Shown: positions 51,447 to 62,368 of the stretch, in pieces
How positions within the stretch are numbered: the first letter of the stretch is position 1
Layout: each line of letters begins with the position of its first letter
NCBI RefSeq assembly: GCF_041431135.1
Contig: NZ_CP107799.1
Coordinates: 4,154,001 to 4,218,000 of the forward strand
From: Streptomyces sp. NBC_00554
GTDB lineage: Bacteria > Actinomycetota > Actinomycetes > Streptomycetales > Streptomycetaceae
Length of the DNA stretch: 64,000 nucleotides
Reading direction: 5' to 3'
The notes under the pieces: model-generated
The model's input: only the letters and a program-made list of their open reading frames with translations
The model's database searches: none
Told to the model about the DNA's origin: nothing
Made by a program: the position numbers and the translations under genes

Positions 51447-51746
51447 TTACAGCTTCATCAGGCTGGCGTCGTCGACCGAGGCCGAGTGGCGGGAACGGAA
51501 CAGCGACACGATGATCGCGAGCCCGACCACGACCTCCGCGGCGGCGACGACCATCGTGAAGAAGGCGATGATCTGGCCGTCGAGATTGCCGTGCATACGG
51601 GAGAAGGCGACGAAGGCGAGGTTGCAGGCGTTGAGCATGAGCTCGACGCACATGAACACCACGATCGCGTTCCTTCTGATCAGCACACCGGTGGCGCCGA
51701 TCGTGAACAAGAGGGCGGCGAGGTAGAGGTAGTTGACGGGATTCAC
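51447..51746 (-). CDS. nuoK: NADH-quinone oxidoreductase subunit K
   Basis: 99 aa, three helices, a normal NuoK length. G-A-T-G-V-L-I-R-R-N-A-I-V-V-F-M-C-V-E-L-M-L-N-A contains the conserved membrane Glu needed for proton transfer, with a second Glu in A-A-A-E-V-V-V-G-L. ATG overlaps the nuoJ stop by 4 bp. Confidence 0.95.
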   Translation of the reverse strand: MNPVNYLYLAALLFTIGATGVLIRRNAIVVFMCVELMLNACNLAFVAFSRMHGNLDGQIIAFFTMVVAAAEVVVGLAIIVSLFRSRHSASVDDASLMKL

Positions 51747-52561
51747 TTCGACGCCTCCTCTGTCTTCGTGCGCTCCAGGCGTTCCTCGGCGCGCTGCTCC
51801 AGGGCCTTCAGGTCACTCAGCGCCTCGGTCGACACGTCACGGATCTGGCCGCGCTCCCGCAGCGTCTGGTTGACGGTCAGCTCGGACGGGGTGCCGTCCG
51901 GGAGGAGGCCCGCGATGTCCACCGCGTTGTGCCGGGCGTACACACCGGGTGCCGGCAGCGGCGGCAGGTGCTTGCCCTCGCGCACACGCTTCTCGGACAT
52001 CTCGCGCTGGGTCAGCGCCCGTTCGGTGCGCTCTCGGTGCGTGAGCACCATGGCGCCGATGGTGGCCGTGATGAGCAGGGCGCCGGTGATTTCGAAGGCG
52101 AACACGTACTTCGTGAAGATGAGGGCCGCGAGACCCTCCACGTTCCCGCCCGCGTTGGCCGCGGCCAGGCCGTTGAACTCCGAGATGGACGCGTTGCCGA
52201 TGCCCGCGAACAGCAGGATGCCGAAGCCGAGTCCGCACATCAGGGCCAGCCAGCGCTGGCCCTTGATGGTCTCCTTCAGGGAGTCCGCCGCGGTGACACC
52301 GACGAGCATGACCACGAAGAGGAACAGCATCATGATCGCGCCGGTGTAGACGACGATCTGCACGACGCCCAGGAAGTACGCGCCGTTGGCCAGGTAGAAC
52401 ACCGCCAGGATGATCATGGTCCCGGCGAGACAGAGCGCGCTGTGCACGGCCTTCTTCATGAAGACGGTGCACAGGGCCCCGATCACGGCGACGGTGCCGA
52501 GGACCCAGAACTGGAAGGCCTCTCCGGTGGAGGTGGAGTAGGCGGCGAGCTGCGCGCTCAT
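51743..52561 (-). CDS. nuoJ: NADH-quinone oxidoreductase subunit J
   Basis: 272 aa. Five membrane segments occupy the first ~175 residues (A-V-H-S-A-L-C-L-A-G-T-M, Q-I-V-V-Y-T-G-A-I-M-M-L-F-L-F-V-V-M-L-V-G). The last ~100 residues are charged, with a D-L-K-A-L-E-Q-R-A-E-E-R-L-E-R helix that may be coiled coil; this tail is longer than in proteobacterial NuoJ. The start overlaps the nuoI stop by 4 bp. Confidence 0.94.
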   Translation of the reverse strand: MSAQLAAYSTSTGEAFQFWVLGTVAVIGALCTVFMKKAVHSALCLAGTMIILAVFYLANGAYFLGVVQIVVYTGAIMMLFLFVVMLVGVTAADSLKETIKGQRWLALMCGLGFGILLFAGIGNASISEFNGLAAANAGGNVEGLAALIFTKYVFAFEITGALLITATIGAMVLTHRERTERALTQREMSEKRVREGKHLPPLPAPGVYARHNAVDIAGLLPDGTPSELTVNQTLRERGQIRDVSTEALSDLKALEQRAEERLERTKTEEASK

Positions 52562-53169
52562 GCCTCCACCCCCTCTTCATGGGGCTTCTCGCCCCTGGAG
52601 ACGGCGACTTGACGCACCGTCCCGGGTGCGGCCTCCGTGACCAGTCCCCGGTAGTAGTCCTGCTCGTCCGTCCCGGGGAAGATCGAGTGCGGGCTGTCGA
52701 CCATGCCCTCTTCGAGCCCGGCGAGCAGCTGCTCCTTGGTGTAGATGAGGTTGGCGCGGCTGCTGTCGGCGAGCTCGAACTCGTTCGTCATCGTCAACGC
52801 GCGCGTGGGGCACGCCTCGATGCACAGGCCGCACAGGATGCAGCGGGCGTAGTTGATCTGGTAGACGACGCCGTACCGCTCGCCCGGCGAGTAGCGCTCC
52901 TCATCGGTGTTGTCGGCGCCCTCCACATAGATGGCGTCGGCGGGGCAGGCCCAGGCGCACAGCTCGCAGCCGATGCACTTCTCCAGGCCGTCCGGGTGAC
53001 GGTTGAGCTGGTGCCGGCCGTGGAACCGCGGGGCCGTGGTCTTCTGCTGCTCCGGGTACTGCTCGGTCAGCCGCTTCTTGAACATGGCCTTGAAGGTCAC
53101 GCCGAAGCCGGCGACGGGGTTCTGGAAGCCTGGCTTCGTCTGCCCGGCCTCCTTCGGCTCCTCAGCCAT
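52558..53169 (-). CDS. nuoI: NADH-quinone oxidoreductase subunit I
   Basis: 203 aa. The two 4Fe-4S motifs are C-I-G-C-E-L-C-A-W-A-C-P and C-I-L-C-G-L-C-I-E-A-C-P, clusters N6a and N6b leading electrons to NuoB. ATG 53169 has GGAGGGG upstream and overlaps the end of nuoH by 8 bp; the longer open frame would run through nuoH. It lacks the repetitive QAEP tail of the paralogue at 705-1352. Confidence 0.94.
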   Translation of the reverse strand: MAEEPKEAGQTKPGFQNPVAGFGVTFKAMFKKRLTEQYPEQQKTTAPRFHGRHQLNRHPDGLEKCIGCELCAWACPADAIYVEGADNTDEERYSPGERYGVVYQINYARCILCGLCIEACPTRALTMTNEFELADSSRANLIYTKEQLLAGLEEGMVDSPHSIFPGTDEQDYYRGLVTEAAPGTVRQVAVSRGEKPHEEGVEA

Positions 53170-54538
53170 CGGACCCCTCCTTTCCGTCACGTGATCCGCC
53201 GATCGATCCGTCACTCGCAGTATCGGACCCACCACTGACAATCAACTCCCGCTCGCGGCGCGGGCGGCGCCGTGGCACCGGTGGAAGCGTCTGTCCCGGC
53301 AGCGGCGGCACGGGGAATCCACCGGCCATCGGGTCGAATGCCGCGGGCTCGGCGGGCGGTGCATCCTCGGCTCCCTGCTTCTCGCGGAAGATGTCCACGA
53401 GGAACGAGAGCAGCAGCAGGGCGAGGACACCCGCGCCGACGTACAACGCGATGTCGGCGAAGTCGTAGTTCTCGTTCCTGAGCGTCCGGACCGTCGCGAC
53501 GAGCATCAGCCAGACCACGGAGACCGGGATGAGGACCTTCCAGCCGAGCTTCATCAACTGGTCGTAGCGGACGCGCGGAAGCGTGCCGCGCAGCCAGATG
53601 AAGAAGAACAGCAGCAACTGCACCTTCACCACGAACCAGAGCATCGGCCACCAGCCGTGGTTGGCGCCCTCCCAGAAGGTGCTGATGGGCCACGGGGCCC
53701 GCCAGCCGCCCAGGAAGAGCGTGGTCGCCACGGCCGAGACCGTCACCATGTTCACGTACTCGGCGAGCATGAAGAGCGCGAACTTGATCGACGAGTACTC
53801 GGTGTTGAAGCCGCCGACCAGGTCACCCTCGGACTCCGGCATGTCGAAGGGCGCGCGGTTGGTCTCGCCGATCATCGTCACGATGTAGATCAGAAACGAG
53901 ACCGGCAGCAGGATGACGTACCAGCGGTCCTGCTGCGCCTCGACGATCGTCGAGGTCGACATCGACCCCGAGTAGAGGAACACCGAGGCGAACGCGGCGC
54001 CCATGGCGATCTCGTACGAGATCATCTGCGCGCAGGACCGCAGACCGCCGAGGAGCGGGTAGGTGGATCCGGAACTCCAGCCCGCGAGCACGATCCCGTA
54101 GATGCCCACCGAGGCGACCGCGAGGATGTAGAGCATCGCGATCGGCAGGTCCGTGAGCTGCATCGTGGTGCGGTGGCCGAAGATCGAGACCTCGTTGCCG
54201 GCCGGCCCGAAGGGGATCACCGCGATCGCCATGAAGGCCGGGATGGCCGCGATGATCGGTGCGAGGACGTAGACCACCTTGTCCGCGCGTTTGACGATGA
54301 GGTCTTCCTTGAGCATCAGCTTCACGCCGTCGGCGAGCGACTGGAGCATGCCCCAGGGGCCGTGCCGGTTGGGGCCGATGCGCAGCTGCATCCAGGCGAC
54401 GACCTTGCGCTCCCACACGATGGAGAAGAGCACAGTCACCATCAGGAAGGCGAAGCAGAAGACCGCCTTGACGACGACCAGCCACCAGGGGTCGGTGCCG
54501 AACATGGAGAGGTCTTCAGCGGCGAGGTACGGCGTCAT
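53162..54538 (-). CDS. nuoH: NADH-quinone oxidoreductase subunit H, with long C-terminal tail
   Basis: 458 aa. Eight helices with L-R-I-G-P-N-R-H-G-P-W-G, A-D-G-V-K-L-M-L-K-E-D and E-T-N-R-A-P-F-D-M-P-E-S-E (quinone-site loop). After the last canonical helix there is one further hydrophobic segment (about 370-390, Y-V-G-A-G-V-L-A-L-L-L-L-S-F-L-V) and then a hydrophilic Pro/Arg/Ser/Gly tail of ~60 residues (P-P-V-P-R-R-R-P-R-R-E-R). Overlaps nuoG by 4 bp. Confidence 0.94.
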   Translation of the reverse strand: MTPYLAAEDLSMFGTDPWWLVVVKAVFCFAFLMVTVLFSIVWERKVVAWMQLRIGPNRHGPWGMLQSLADGVKLMLKEDLIVKRADKVVYVLAPIIAAIPAFMAIAVIPFGPAGNEVSIFGHRTTMQLTDLPIAMLYILAVASVGIYGIVLAGWSSGSTYPLLGGLRSCAQMISYEIAMGAAFASVFLYSGSMSTSTIVEAQQDRWYVILLPVSFLIYIVTMIGETNRAPFDMPESEGDLVGGFNTEYSSIKFALFMLAEYVNMVTVSAVATTLFLGGWRAPWPISTFWEGANHGWWPMLWFVVKVQLLLFFFIWLRGTLPRVRYDQLMKLGWKVLIPVSVVWLMLVATVRTLRNENYDFADIALYVGAGVLALLLLSFLVDIFREKQGAEDAPPAEPAAFDPMAGGFPVPPLPGQTLPPVPRRRPRRERELIVSGGSDTASDGSIGGSRDGKEGSDG

Positions 54539-57039
54539 GCCTCCACCTCCTTGGGGGCCTCGGTGGCGAGCGTCGCCGGACCGATGCGGACGAGTGCGCC
54601 GGGCAGCGCCCCGGTGTCGGAGGCGACGCCCCCTCCGGTGGAGTTCAGCGGGAGCCAGACCACCCGGTCGGGCATCTCGGTGATCTGCAGCGGAAGTTCG
54701 ACCACTCCGAAGAGGCCGGTCACGGCGAGGAGGTCGCCCTCCTTGACGCCCGCCTCGGCGGCCGTGGCGGCCGACACGCGCGCGTGTGCCGCGTGCCGGG
54801 TCCCGGCGAGCGCGTCGTCGCCCTCCTGGAGTCGGCCCTGGTCGAGCAGCAGCCGGTGGCCCGCGAGCACGGCCTCCCCGGCGGCGGGCCGCGGCAGCCC
54901 CACCGCGGTCTCCAGCGGATCGGTGGCCCGCGGCCCGTCCCAGGCGCCGAGCCGGTCCAGCTCCCCGCGCACGGTCTGCAGATCCGGCAGACCGAGGTGT
55001 ACGTCCATGGCGTCGGCCAGCATCTGCAGGACACGCGCGTCGGTGGGCGCCAGCCGGCGTGTCATCTGGTCGGGCTTGAGCGCGGACTCGAAGAGGCGTG
55101 CCCGGCCCTCCCAGTTGAGGAAGGTGCCCGCCTTCTCGACGACCGCGGCCACCGGAAGAACGACATCCGCGTGCTCGGTGACCTCGCTGGGACGCAGTTC
55201 GAGCGACACCAGGAAGCCCACTTCGGAAAGTGCTTCACGCGCGCGTGCCGGATCGGGGAGGTCGGCGACCTCCACACCGGCGACGACCAGGGCCTGCAGC
55301 TCGCCACCGACGGCCGCTTCGACGATCTGGCCGGTGTCGCGGCCGTAGCGGTGCGGGAGTTCGGAGACACCCCAGGCCACCGCGACCTCGGCCCGCGCGC
55401 GCGGGTCGGTGGCCGGACGTCCGCCTGGCAGCAGTGACGGCAGCGCACCCGCCTCGATCGCGCCGCGCTCCCCGGCCCGGCGCGGAATCCACACCAGCTG
55501 GGCGCCGGTCGCGGACGCGGCCCGTACGGCGGCGGTGAGCCCGCCCGCCACGGCGGCGAGGCGCTCACCCACGACGATCACCGCGCCTTCGCCGCGCAGC
55601 GCCTCGGCGGCCTTCGCGCCGTCGCCCTCCAGGCCGAAGCCACTGGCGAGCGCGTCCAGCCACTCGGTCTCGGTGCCGGGCGCGGCGGGCAGCAGCGTGC
55701 CGCCCGCTTTCTCCAGACCGCGCGTCGCGTGCGTGGCGAGCGAGAAGGTCTTCTGCCCGTGCCCGCGCCACGCCTTGCGCAGCCGCAGGAAGACTCCGGG
55801 CGCCTCCTCCTCGGCCTCGAAGCCGACGAGCAGGACGGCGGGTGCCTTCTCCAGTGCGGTGTACGTGACCCCCGTACCGTCGAGATCGCGTCCGCGTCCG
55901 GCGACCTTGGCGGCCAGGAAGTCGGCCTCCTCGCCGCTGTGCACGCGCGCGCGGAAGTCGATGTCGTTCGTGTCGAGGGCCACGCGCGCGAACTTGCTGT
56001 ACGCGTAGGCGTCTTCGACGGTGAGACGGCCGCCGGTCAGGACGCCTGTCCTGCCGCGGGCCGCCAGCAGGCCCTGAGCGGCGGCCTCCAGGGCCTCGGG
56101 CCAGGAAGCGGGCTCCAGCTCTCCCGACTCGCCCCGTACGAGAGGCGTGTCCAGACGGTCCCGCTGCTGCGCGTACCGGAAGCCGAACCGCCCCTTGTCG
56201 CAGAGCCACTCCTCGTTGACCTCGGGGTCCGGGGACGCCAGGCGCCGCATGACCTTGCCGCGCCGGTGGTCGGTGCGGGTGGCGCAGCCGCCGGAGCAGT
56301 GCTCGCAGACGGAGTGCGAGGAGATGAGGTCGAAGGGGCGCGAGCGGAAGCGGTACGCCGCCGACGTCAGGGCGCCCACCGGGCAGATCTGGATGGTGTT
56401 CCCGGAGAAGTACGACTCGAAGGGATCGCCCTCCCCGGTGCCGATCTGCTGGAGAGCGCCCCGCTCGACCATCTCGATCATCGGGTCGCCCGCGATCTGG
56501 TTGGAGAAGCGGGTGCAGCGGGCGCAGAGCACGCACCGCTCACGGTCGAGCAGCACCTGTGTGGAGATCGGGACCGGCTTCTCGTACGTCCTCTTCTTGC
56601 CCTCGAAGCGGGACTCCGCGTTGCCGTGCGACATCGCCTGGTTCTGCAGGGGGCACTCGCCGCCCTTGTCGCAGACCGGGCAGTCCAGCGGGTGGTTGAT
56701 GAGCAGCAGCTCCATCACACCGTGCTGGGCCTTTTCGGCGACGGGCGAGGTGAGGTGGGTCTTGACGACCATCCCGTCCGTACAGGTGATCGTGCAGGAC
56801 GCCATGGGCTTGCGCTGGCCCTCGACCTCGACGATGCACTGGCGGCAGGCGCCGACCGGGTCGAGGAGCGGGTGGTCGCAGAAGCGGGGGATCTCGATGC
56901 CGAGCTGTTCGGCGGCCCTGATGACCAGAGTGCCCTTGGGCACGCTGATCTCGACGCCGTCGATCGTCAGCGAGACGAGGTCCTCCGGCGGGACGGCCGC
57001 CTCCCCGCCTCCGGAGGGAGCGCTGGTGGTCACTGTCAT
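54535..57039 (-). CDS. nuoG: NADH-quinone oxidoreductase subunit G
   Basis: 834 aa, the large iron-sulfur subunit. N-terminal 2Fe-2S site C-D-H-P-L-L-D-P-V-G-A-C-R-Q-C (N1b); His/Cys site with C-P-V-C-D-K-G-G-E-C (N5); C-V-L-C-A-R-C (N4); and C-E-H-C-S-G-G-C with a later C-D-K (N7), the extra cluster seen in some bacteria. The rest is a degenerate molybdopterin-oxidoreductase fold. ATG overlaps the nuoF stop by 4 bp. Confidence 0.95.
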   Translation of the reverse strand: MTVTTSAPSGGGEAAVPPEDLVSLTIDGVEISVPKGTLVIRAAEQLGIEIPRFCDHPLLDPVGACRQCIVEVEGQRKPMASCTITCTDGMVVKTHLTSPVAEKAQHGVMELLLINHPLDCPVCDKGGECPLQNQAMSHGNAESRFEGKKRTYEKPVPISTQVLLDRERCVLCARCTRFSNQIAGDPMIEMVERGALQQIGTGEGDPFESYFSGNTIQICPVGALTSAAYRFRSRPFDLISSHSVCEHCSGGCATRTDHRRGKVMRRLASPDPEVNEEWLCDKGRFGFRYAQQRDRLDTPLVRGESGELEPASWPEALEAAAQGLLAARGRTGVLTGGRLTVEDAYAYSKFARVALDTNDIDFRARVHSGEEADFLAAKVAGRGRDLDGTGVTYTALEKAPAVLLVGFEAEEEAPGVFLRLRKAWRGHGQKTFSLATHATRGLEKAGGTLLPAAPGTETEWLDALASGFGLEGDGAKAAEALRGEGAVIVVGERLAAVAGGLTAAVRAASATGAQLVWIPRRAGERGAIEAGALPSLLPGGRPATDPRARAEVAVAWGVSELPHRYGRDTGQIVEAAVGGELQALVVAGVEVADLPDPARAREALSEVGFLVSLELRPSEVTEHADVVLPVAAVVEKAGTFLNWEGRARLFESALKPDQMTRRLAPTDARVLQMLADAMDVHLGLPDLQTVRGELDRLGAWDGPRATDPLETAVGLPRPAAGEAVLAGHRLLLDQGRLQEGDDALAGTRHAAHARVSAATAAEAGVKEGDLLAVTGLFGVVELPLQITEMPDRVVWLPLNSTGGGVASDTGALPGALVRIGPATLATEAPKEVEA

Positions 57040-58385
57040 GCGTTCACCTCCGTGTGCTTGTCCGCCCAGACGGTCGACTTGGCGGGGTCGAAGGGGCAGC
57101 CGCGGCCCGTGATGTGCTGCTCGTACTCCTCACGGAAGTACTTGAGCGAGGAGAAGATCGGTGAGGCGGCGCCGTCACCGAGGGCGCAGAACGACTTGCC
57201 GTTGATGTTGTCGGCGATGTCGTTCAGCTTGTCGAGGTCGGACATGACGCCCTTGCCGGCCTCGATGTCGCGCAGCAACTGCACGAGCCAGTACGTCCCT
57301 TCGCGGCACGGCGTGCACTTGCCGCAGGACTCGTGGGCGTAGAACTCGGTCCAGCGTGTGACCGCTCGTACGACGCAGGTCGTCTCGTCGAAGCACTGGA
57401 GTGCTTTGGTGCCGAGCATGGAACCCGCGGCGCCCACTCCTTCGTAGTCAAGAGGGACGTCGAGGTGCTCGTCGGTGAACATCGGCGTCGAGGAGCCGCC
57501 GGGTGTCCAGAACTTCAGCCGGTGACCGGGGCGGATCCCGCCGCTCATGTCGAGGAGTTGGCGGAGCGTGATGCCCAGCGGGGCCTCGTACTGACCCGGA
57601 TTGGTGACGTGGCCGGAGAGCGAGTAGAGCGTGAAGCCCGGAGACTTCTCGCTGCCCATCGACCGGAACCATTCCTTGCCCTTTTGGAGAATTGCGGGAA
57701 CTGACGCGATCGATTCGACGTTATTTACAACAGTTGGGCACGCATAGAGGCCCGCGACGGCAGGGAAAGGGGGACGGAGCCGCGGTTGACCACGGCGGCC
57801 TTCGAGCGAGTCGAGCAGTGCGGTCTCCTCACCGCAGATGTACGCGCCCGCGCCCGCGTGCACGGTGAGCTGCAGGTCGAGTCCGCTGCCCAGGATGTTC
57901 TCGCCGAGGTAGCCCGCCGCGTAGGCCTCACGTACGGCCTCGTGCAACCGCCGCAATACGGGGACCACTTCACCGCGCAGATAGATGAACGCATGCGAAG
58001 ACCGGATGGCATAACACGCGATCACAATGCCCTCGATGAGGCTATGCGGGTTCGCGAAGAGGAGCGGGATGTCCTTGCAGGTTCCCGGCTCCGACTCGTC
58101 GGCGTTGACAACTAGATAGTGTGGTTTGCCATCGCCCTGGGGAATGAACTGCCACTTCATTCCGGTAGGGAATCCCGCACCACCCCGGCCGCGCAGACCT
58201 GAGTCCTTGACGTACGCGATCAGGTCGTCCGGCGACATCGCGAGCGCCTTGCGCAGGCCCTCGTACCCCTCGTGCCTCCGGTAGACGTCGAGAGTCCAGG
58301 ACTTCTCCTCGTCCCAGAAGGCCGACAGCACGGGTGCGAGCAGCTTCTCGGGGCTCGTCTCGTTGATTTCGGGTGCCAACGTCAT
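57036..58385 (-). CDS. nuoF: NADH-quinone oxidoreductase subunit F
   Basis: 449 aa, the NADH- and FMN-binding subunit. The FMN/NADH loop is G-R-G-G-A-G-F-P-T-G-M-K-W, followed by N-A-D-E-S-E-P-G-T, and the N3 cluster by E-S-C-G-K-C-T-P-C-R-E-G. I start at ATG 58385 (TGATG overlap with nuoE, GGAGGGGG upstream); a GTG one codon earlier is also possible. A short stretch around 57722-57760 and 58000-58130 uses more A/T-ending codons than the rest of the operon. Confidence 0.95.
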   Translation of the reverse strand: MTLAPEINETSPEKLLAPVLSAFWDEEKSWTLDVYRRHEGYEGLRKALAMSPDDLIAYVKDSGLRGRGGAGFPTGMKWQFIPQGDGKPHYLVVNADESEPGTCKDIPLLFANPHSLIEGIVIACYAIRSSHAFIYLRGEVVPVLRRLHEAVREAYAAGYLGENILGSGLDLQLTVHAGAGAYICGEETALLDSLEGRRGQPRLRPPFPAVAGLYACPTVVNNVESIASVPAILQKGKEWFRSMGSEKSPGFTLYSLSGHVTNPGQYEAPLGITLRQLLDMSGGIRPGHRLKFWTPGGSSTPMFTDEHLDVPLDYEGVGAAGSMLGTKALQCFDETTCVVRAVTRWTEFYAHESCGKCTPCREGTYWLVQLLRDIEAGKGVMSDLDKLNDIADNINGKSFCALGDGAASPIFSSLKYFREEYEQHITGRGCPFDPAKSTVWADKHTEVNA

Positions 58386-59241
58386 CACTCCCCCTCCTCG
58401 GCGACAGGGCCCGCCGGGTGGGACGGGTCGGATGCCGACGTGTCCTGCGGCGCGTCATGTGAGCTCAAGTGCTCGGCAGAGCTCGAGCGCTCGGCGGACG
58501 GCTGATCCTTAGGACCCCCACCACGCGGATGTACTACGCGCACAGGCTGCGTCTCGCCCTTGGCCAGACGCAGCCCGATCAGTGATGCCGGCCCCGCACT
58601 GCCGCCCGCCTCGACGGCCCCCTCGCGTTCGTCGGGGAAGCCGGCCAGGATCCGGGCGGTGTCCTTGAAGGTGCACAAGGGGGCACCCCGGGTGGGATCG
58701 ACCTGAACACCGCTGCGCAGGTCGTCGACGAGGCGCTTCGCGGAGGCCACGGTCTGGTTGTCGAAGAACTCCCAGTTGACCATCACGACCGGCGCGAAGT
58801 CGCAGGCCGCGTTGCACTCGATGTGCTCCAAGGTGACCTTGCCGTCGTCGGTGGTCCCACCGTTGCCGACGCCCAGGTGGTCCTGGAGGGCCTCGAAGAT
58901 GGCGTCGCCGCCCATGACCGCGCACAGGGTGTTGGTGCACACACCCACTTGGTAGTCGCCGCTCGGCCCGCGCCGGTACATGGAGTAGAAGGTCGCGACC
59001 GCGGCGACCTCGGCCGTGGTCAGGTCCAGCAGCTCCGCGCAGAACCGCTGTCCCGTGCGCGTGACATGGCCCTCTTCCGACTGCACGAGGTGCAGCATCG
59101 GCAGGAGCGCGGAGCGGGAGTCCGGGTAGCGGGCGATGATCTCGCGCGCGTCCGTTTCGAGCCGGGCTCGAACGTCGTCCGGGTATGCGGGCGCGGGCAG
59201 TTGGGGCATGCCCAGGCCTACACCCTGGGAGGGAGTGGTGG

Positions 59242-59245
<4 letters not shown>
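58385..59245 (-). CDS. nuoE: NADH-quinone oxidoreductase subunit E, extended
   Basis: 286 aa. The thioredoxin-like 2Fe-2S domain carries G-V-C-T-N-T-L-C and C-N-A-A-C-D-F-A-P (N1a). GTG 59245 overlaps the nuoD stop as GTGA. Residues after ~215 form a Ser/Asp/Glu-rich hydrophilic tail not present in the ~165-aa E. coli NuoE. The NuoEF pair transfers hydride electrons from NADH. Confidence 0.94.
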
Positions 59246-60581
<1,336 letters not shown>

Positions 60582-60585
<4 letters not shown>

Positions 60586-61319
60586 GAGTACGACCTCCGC
60601 TGGTCCGGAGCCGGGATCTGGGCGCCCTTGTATTCGACGGGGATGCCGCCGAGGGGGTAGTCCTTGCGCTGCGGGTGGCCCTGCCAGTCGTCCGGCATCA
60701 TGATCCGCGTCAGCGCCGGGTGACCGTCGAAGATCAGCCCGAAGAAGTCGTACGTCTCGCGCTCGTGCCAGTCGTTCGTCGGGTACACGGGGACGAGCGA
60801 GGGGACGTGCGGGTCGGCGTCGGGGGCGCTGACCTCCAGGCGGATCAGCCGGTTGTGGGTGATCGAGCGCAGGTGGTAGACGGCGTGCAGTTCGCGGCCC
60901 TTGTCGTGCAGGTAGTGGACGCCCGAGACGCCGGTGCACAGTTCGAAGCGGAGGGCCGGGTCGTCGCGCAGGGTCTGGGCGACGCGGACCAGGTGTTCGC
61001 GTTCGATGTGGAAGGTGAGCTCGTCGCGGTCGACGACCGTCTTCTCGATGACGTTCTCGGGGACGAGTCCCTGTTCCTCCAGGGCGCCTTCCAGTTCGTC
61101 GGCGACTTCGTCGAACCAGCCGCCGTACGGGCGGGCGGCCTCGCCGGGGAGCCGGATCGAGCGGACCAGGCCGCCGTAGCCGGTGGTGTCGCCGCCGTTG
61201 TTGGCGCCGAACATGCCGCGCTGGACGCGGATCTCCTCGCCGCCATCGCCACGCTGGCCGGGGAGGTTGGAGGCGCCGAGGTCCTTCTCGGGGTTGACCC
61301 CGTTGCTCGCGTCGCTCAC
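60582..61319 (-). CDS. nuoC: NADH-quinone oxidoreductase subunit C
   Basis: 245 aa. An N-terminal low-complexity lead of ~60 residues (G-Q-R-G-D-G-G-E-E-I-R-V-Q-R-G-M-F-G) is followed by the 30-kDa domain with W-H-E-R-E-T-Y-D-F-F-G-L-I-F-D-G-H-P and G-H-P-Q-R-K-D-Y-P-L-G-G. Unlike the paralogue at 2320-3501 there is no long Pro/Ala tail. 4-bp overlaps on both sides. Confidence 0.95.
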
Positions 61320-61870
61320 CGCAGCAGACCCTTCATCTCGATGGTGGGCAGCGCCTTGAGCGCCGCTTCCTCCGCCTCACGGGCCGCCTCCTCGGCGTTC
61401 ACGCCGAGCTTGGAGCTCTGGATCTTCTGGTGCAGCTTGAGAATCGCGTCGATCAGCATCTCGGGCCGCGGCGGACAGCCGGGCAAATAGATGTCGACCG
61501 GGACGATGTGGTCGACTCCCTGCACAATTGCGTAGTTGTTGAACATTCCGCCCGACGAGGCACAAACCCCCATGGAGATCACCCACTTGGGGTTGGGCAT
61601 CTGGTCATAGACCTGCCGCAGAACCGGCGCCATCTTCTGGCTGACCCGGCCGGCGACGATCATCAGGTCCGCCTGGCGTGGTGATCCGCGGAAGACCTCC
61701 ATACCGAAGCGCGCCAGGTCGTAACGCCCGGCGCCGGTCGTCATCATCTCGATGGCGCAGCAGGCGAGTCCGAACGTGGCGGGGAAGACGGACGACTTAC
61801 GCACCCAGCCCGCGGCCTGCTCGACGGTGGTCAGCAGGAATCCGCTCGGCAGTTTTTCTTCGAGTCCCAT
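61316..61870 (-). CDS. nuoB: NADH-quinone oxidoreductase subunit B
   Basis: 184 aa, N2-cluster subunit. G-L-A-C-C-A-I-E-M, M-G-V-C-A-S-S-G-G-M-F-N-N-Y and L-P-G-C-P-P-R-P-E provide the four ligands. ATG 61870 lies 14 bases after the nuoA stop. Confidence 0.96.
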   Translation of the reverse strand: MGLEEKLPSGFLLTTVEQAAGWVRKSSVFPATFGLACCAIEMMTTGAGRYDLARFGMEVFRGSPRQADLMIVAGRVSQKMAPVLRQVYDQMPNPKWVISMGVCASSGGMFNNYAIVQGVDHIVPVDIYLPGCPPRPEMLIDAILKLHQKIQSSKLGVNAEEAAREAEEAALKALPTIEMKGLLR

Positions 61871-61884
61871 GTCTTAAAGGCCCC

Positions 61885-62244
61885 TCAGTCCCATTCCAGG
61901 CCGCCGCGCCGCCATACGTACGCGTACGCCACGAAGACGGTGAGCACGAAGAGCAACATCTCCACGAGCCCGAAAACACCCAGGGCGTCGAAGGTGACGG
62001 CCCAGGGGTAGAGGAAGACGATCTCGATGTCGAAGACGATGAAGAGCATCGCCGTCAGGTAGTACTTGATGGGGAATCGCCCGCCGCCTGCCGGCGTGGG
62101 GGTCGGCTCGATACCGCACTCGTAGGCCTCGAGCTTGGCCCGGTTGTAACGCTTTGGACCGATAAGCGTGGCCATGACCACGGAGAAGATCGCAAAGCCT
62201 GCCCCGAGGGCTCCCAGTACGAGGATCGGCGCATACGCGTTCAC
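61885..62244 (-). CDS. nuoA: NADH-quinone oxidoreductase subunit A, first gene of the main nuo operon
   Basis: 119 aa, three helices, with E-A-Y-E-C-G-I-E-P and Y-Y-L-T-A-M-L-F-I-V-F-D-I-E-I-V-F-L-Y-P-W-A. GTG 62244 is preceded by GAGGAGC; the open frame upstream is non-coding leader. A Rex-type operator lies 109 bases upstream. All 14 nuo genes follow in canonical order A to N with mostly 4-bp overlaps. Confidence 0.95.
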   Translation of the reverse strand: MNAYAPILVLGALGAGFAIFSVVMATLIGPKRYNRAKLEAYECGIEPTPTPAGGGRFPIKYYLTAMLFIVFDIEIVFLYPWAVTFDALGVFGLVEMLLFVLTVFVAYAYVWRRGGLEWD

Positions 62245-62352
62245 GCTCCTCGCTCCTCTCAGTCGGCGTTGACTGCTGGCGGTTGCGTCGGGCAAGCACT
62301 CCTGCCCCGCATGCCTCACGAGCTCCACCCGTCCCGGCGAAGATCGCGCACA

Positions 62353-62368
62353 TGTGAAGCAGGTCACA
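62353..62368 (-). promoter_or_regulatory. Rex operator upstream of nuoA
   Basis: TGTGAAGCAGGTCACA (plus-strand reading) matches the Rex consensus TGTGA-N6-TCACA with perfect outer arms. Rex is the actinobacterial NADH/NAD+ sensor that represses respiratory genes when NADH is low. A -10-like TAAGAT on the minus strand (62385-62390) would place the transcription start just before the site, so binding would block transcription. Confidence 0.8.
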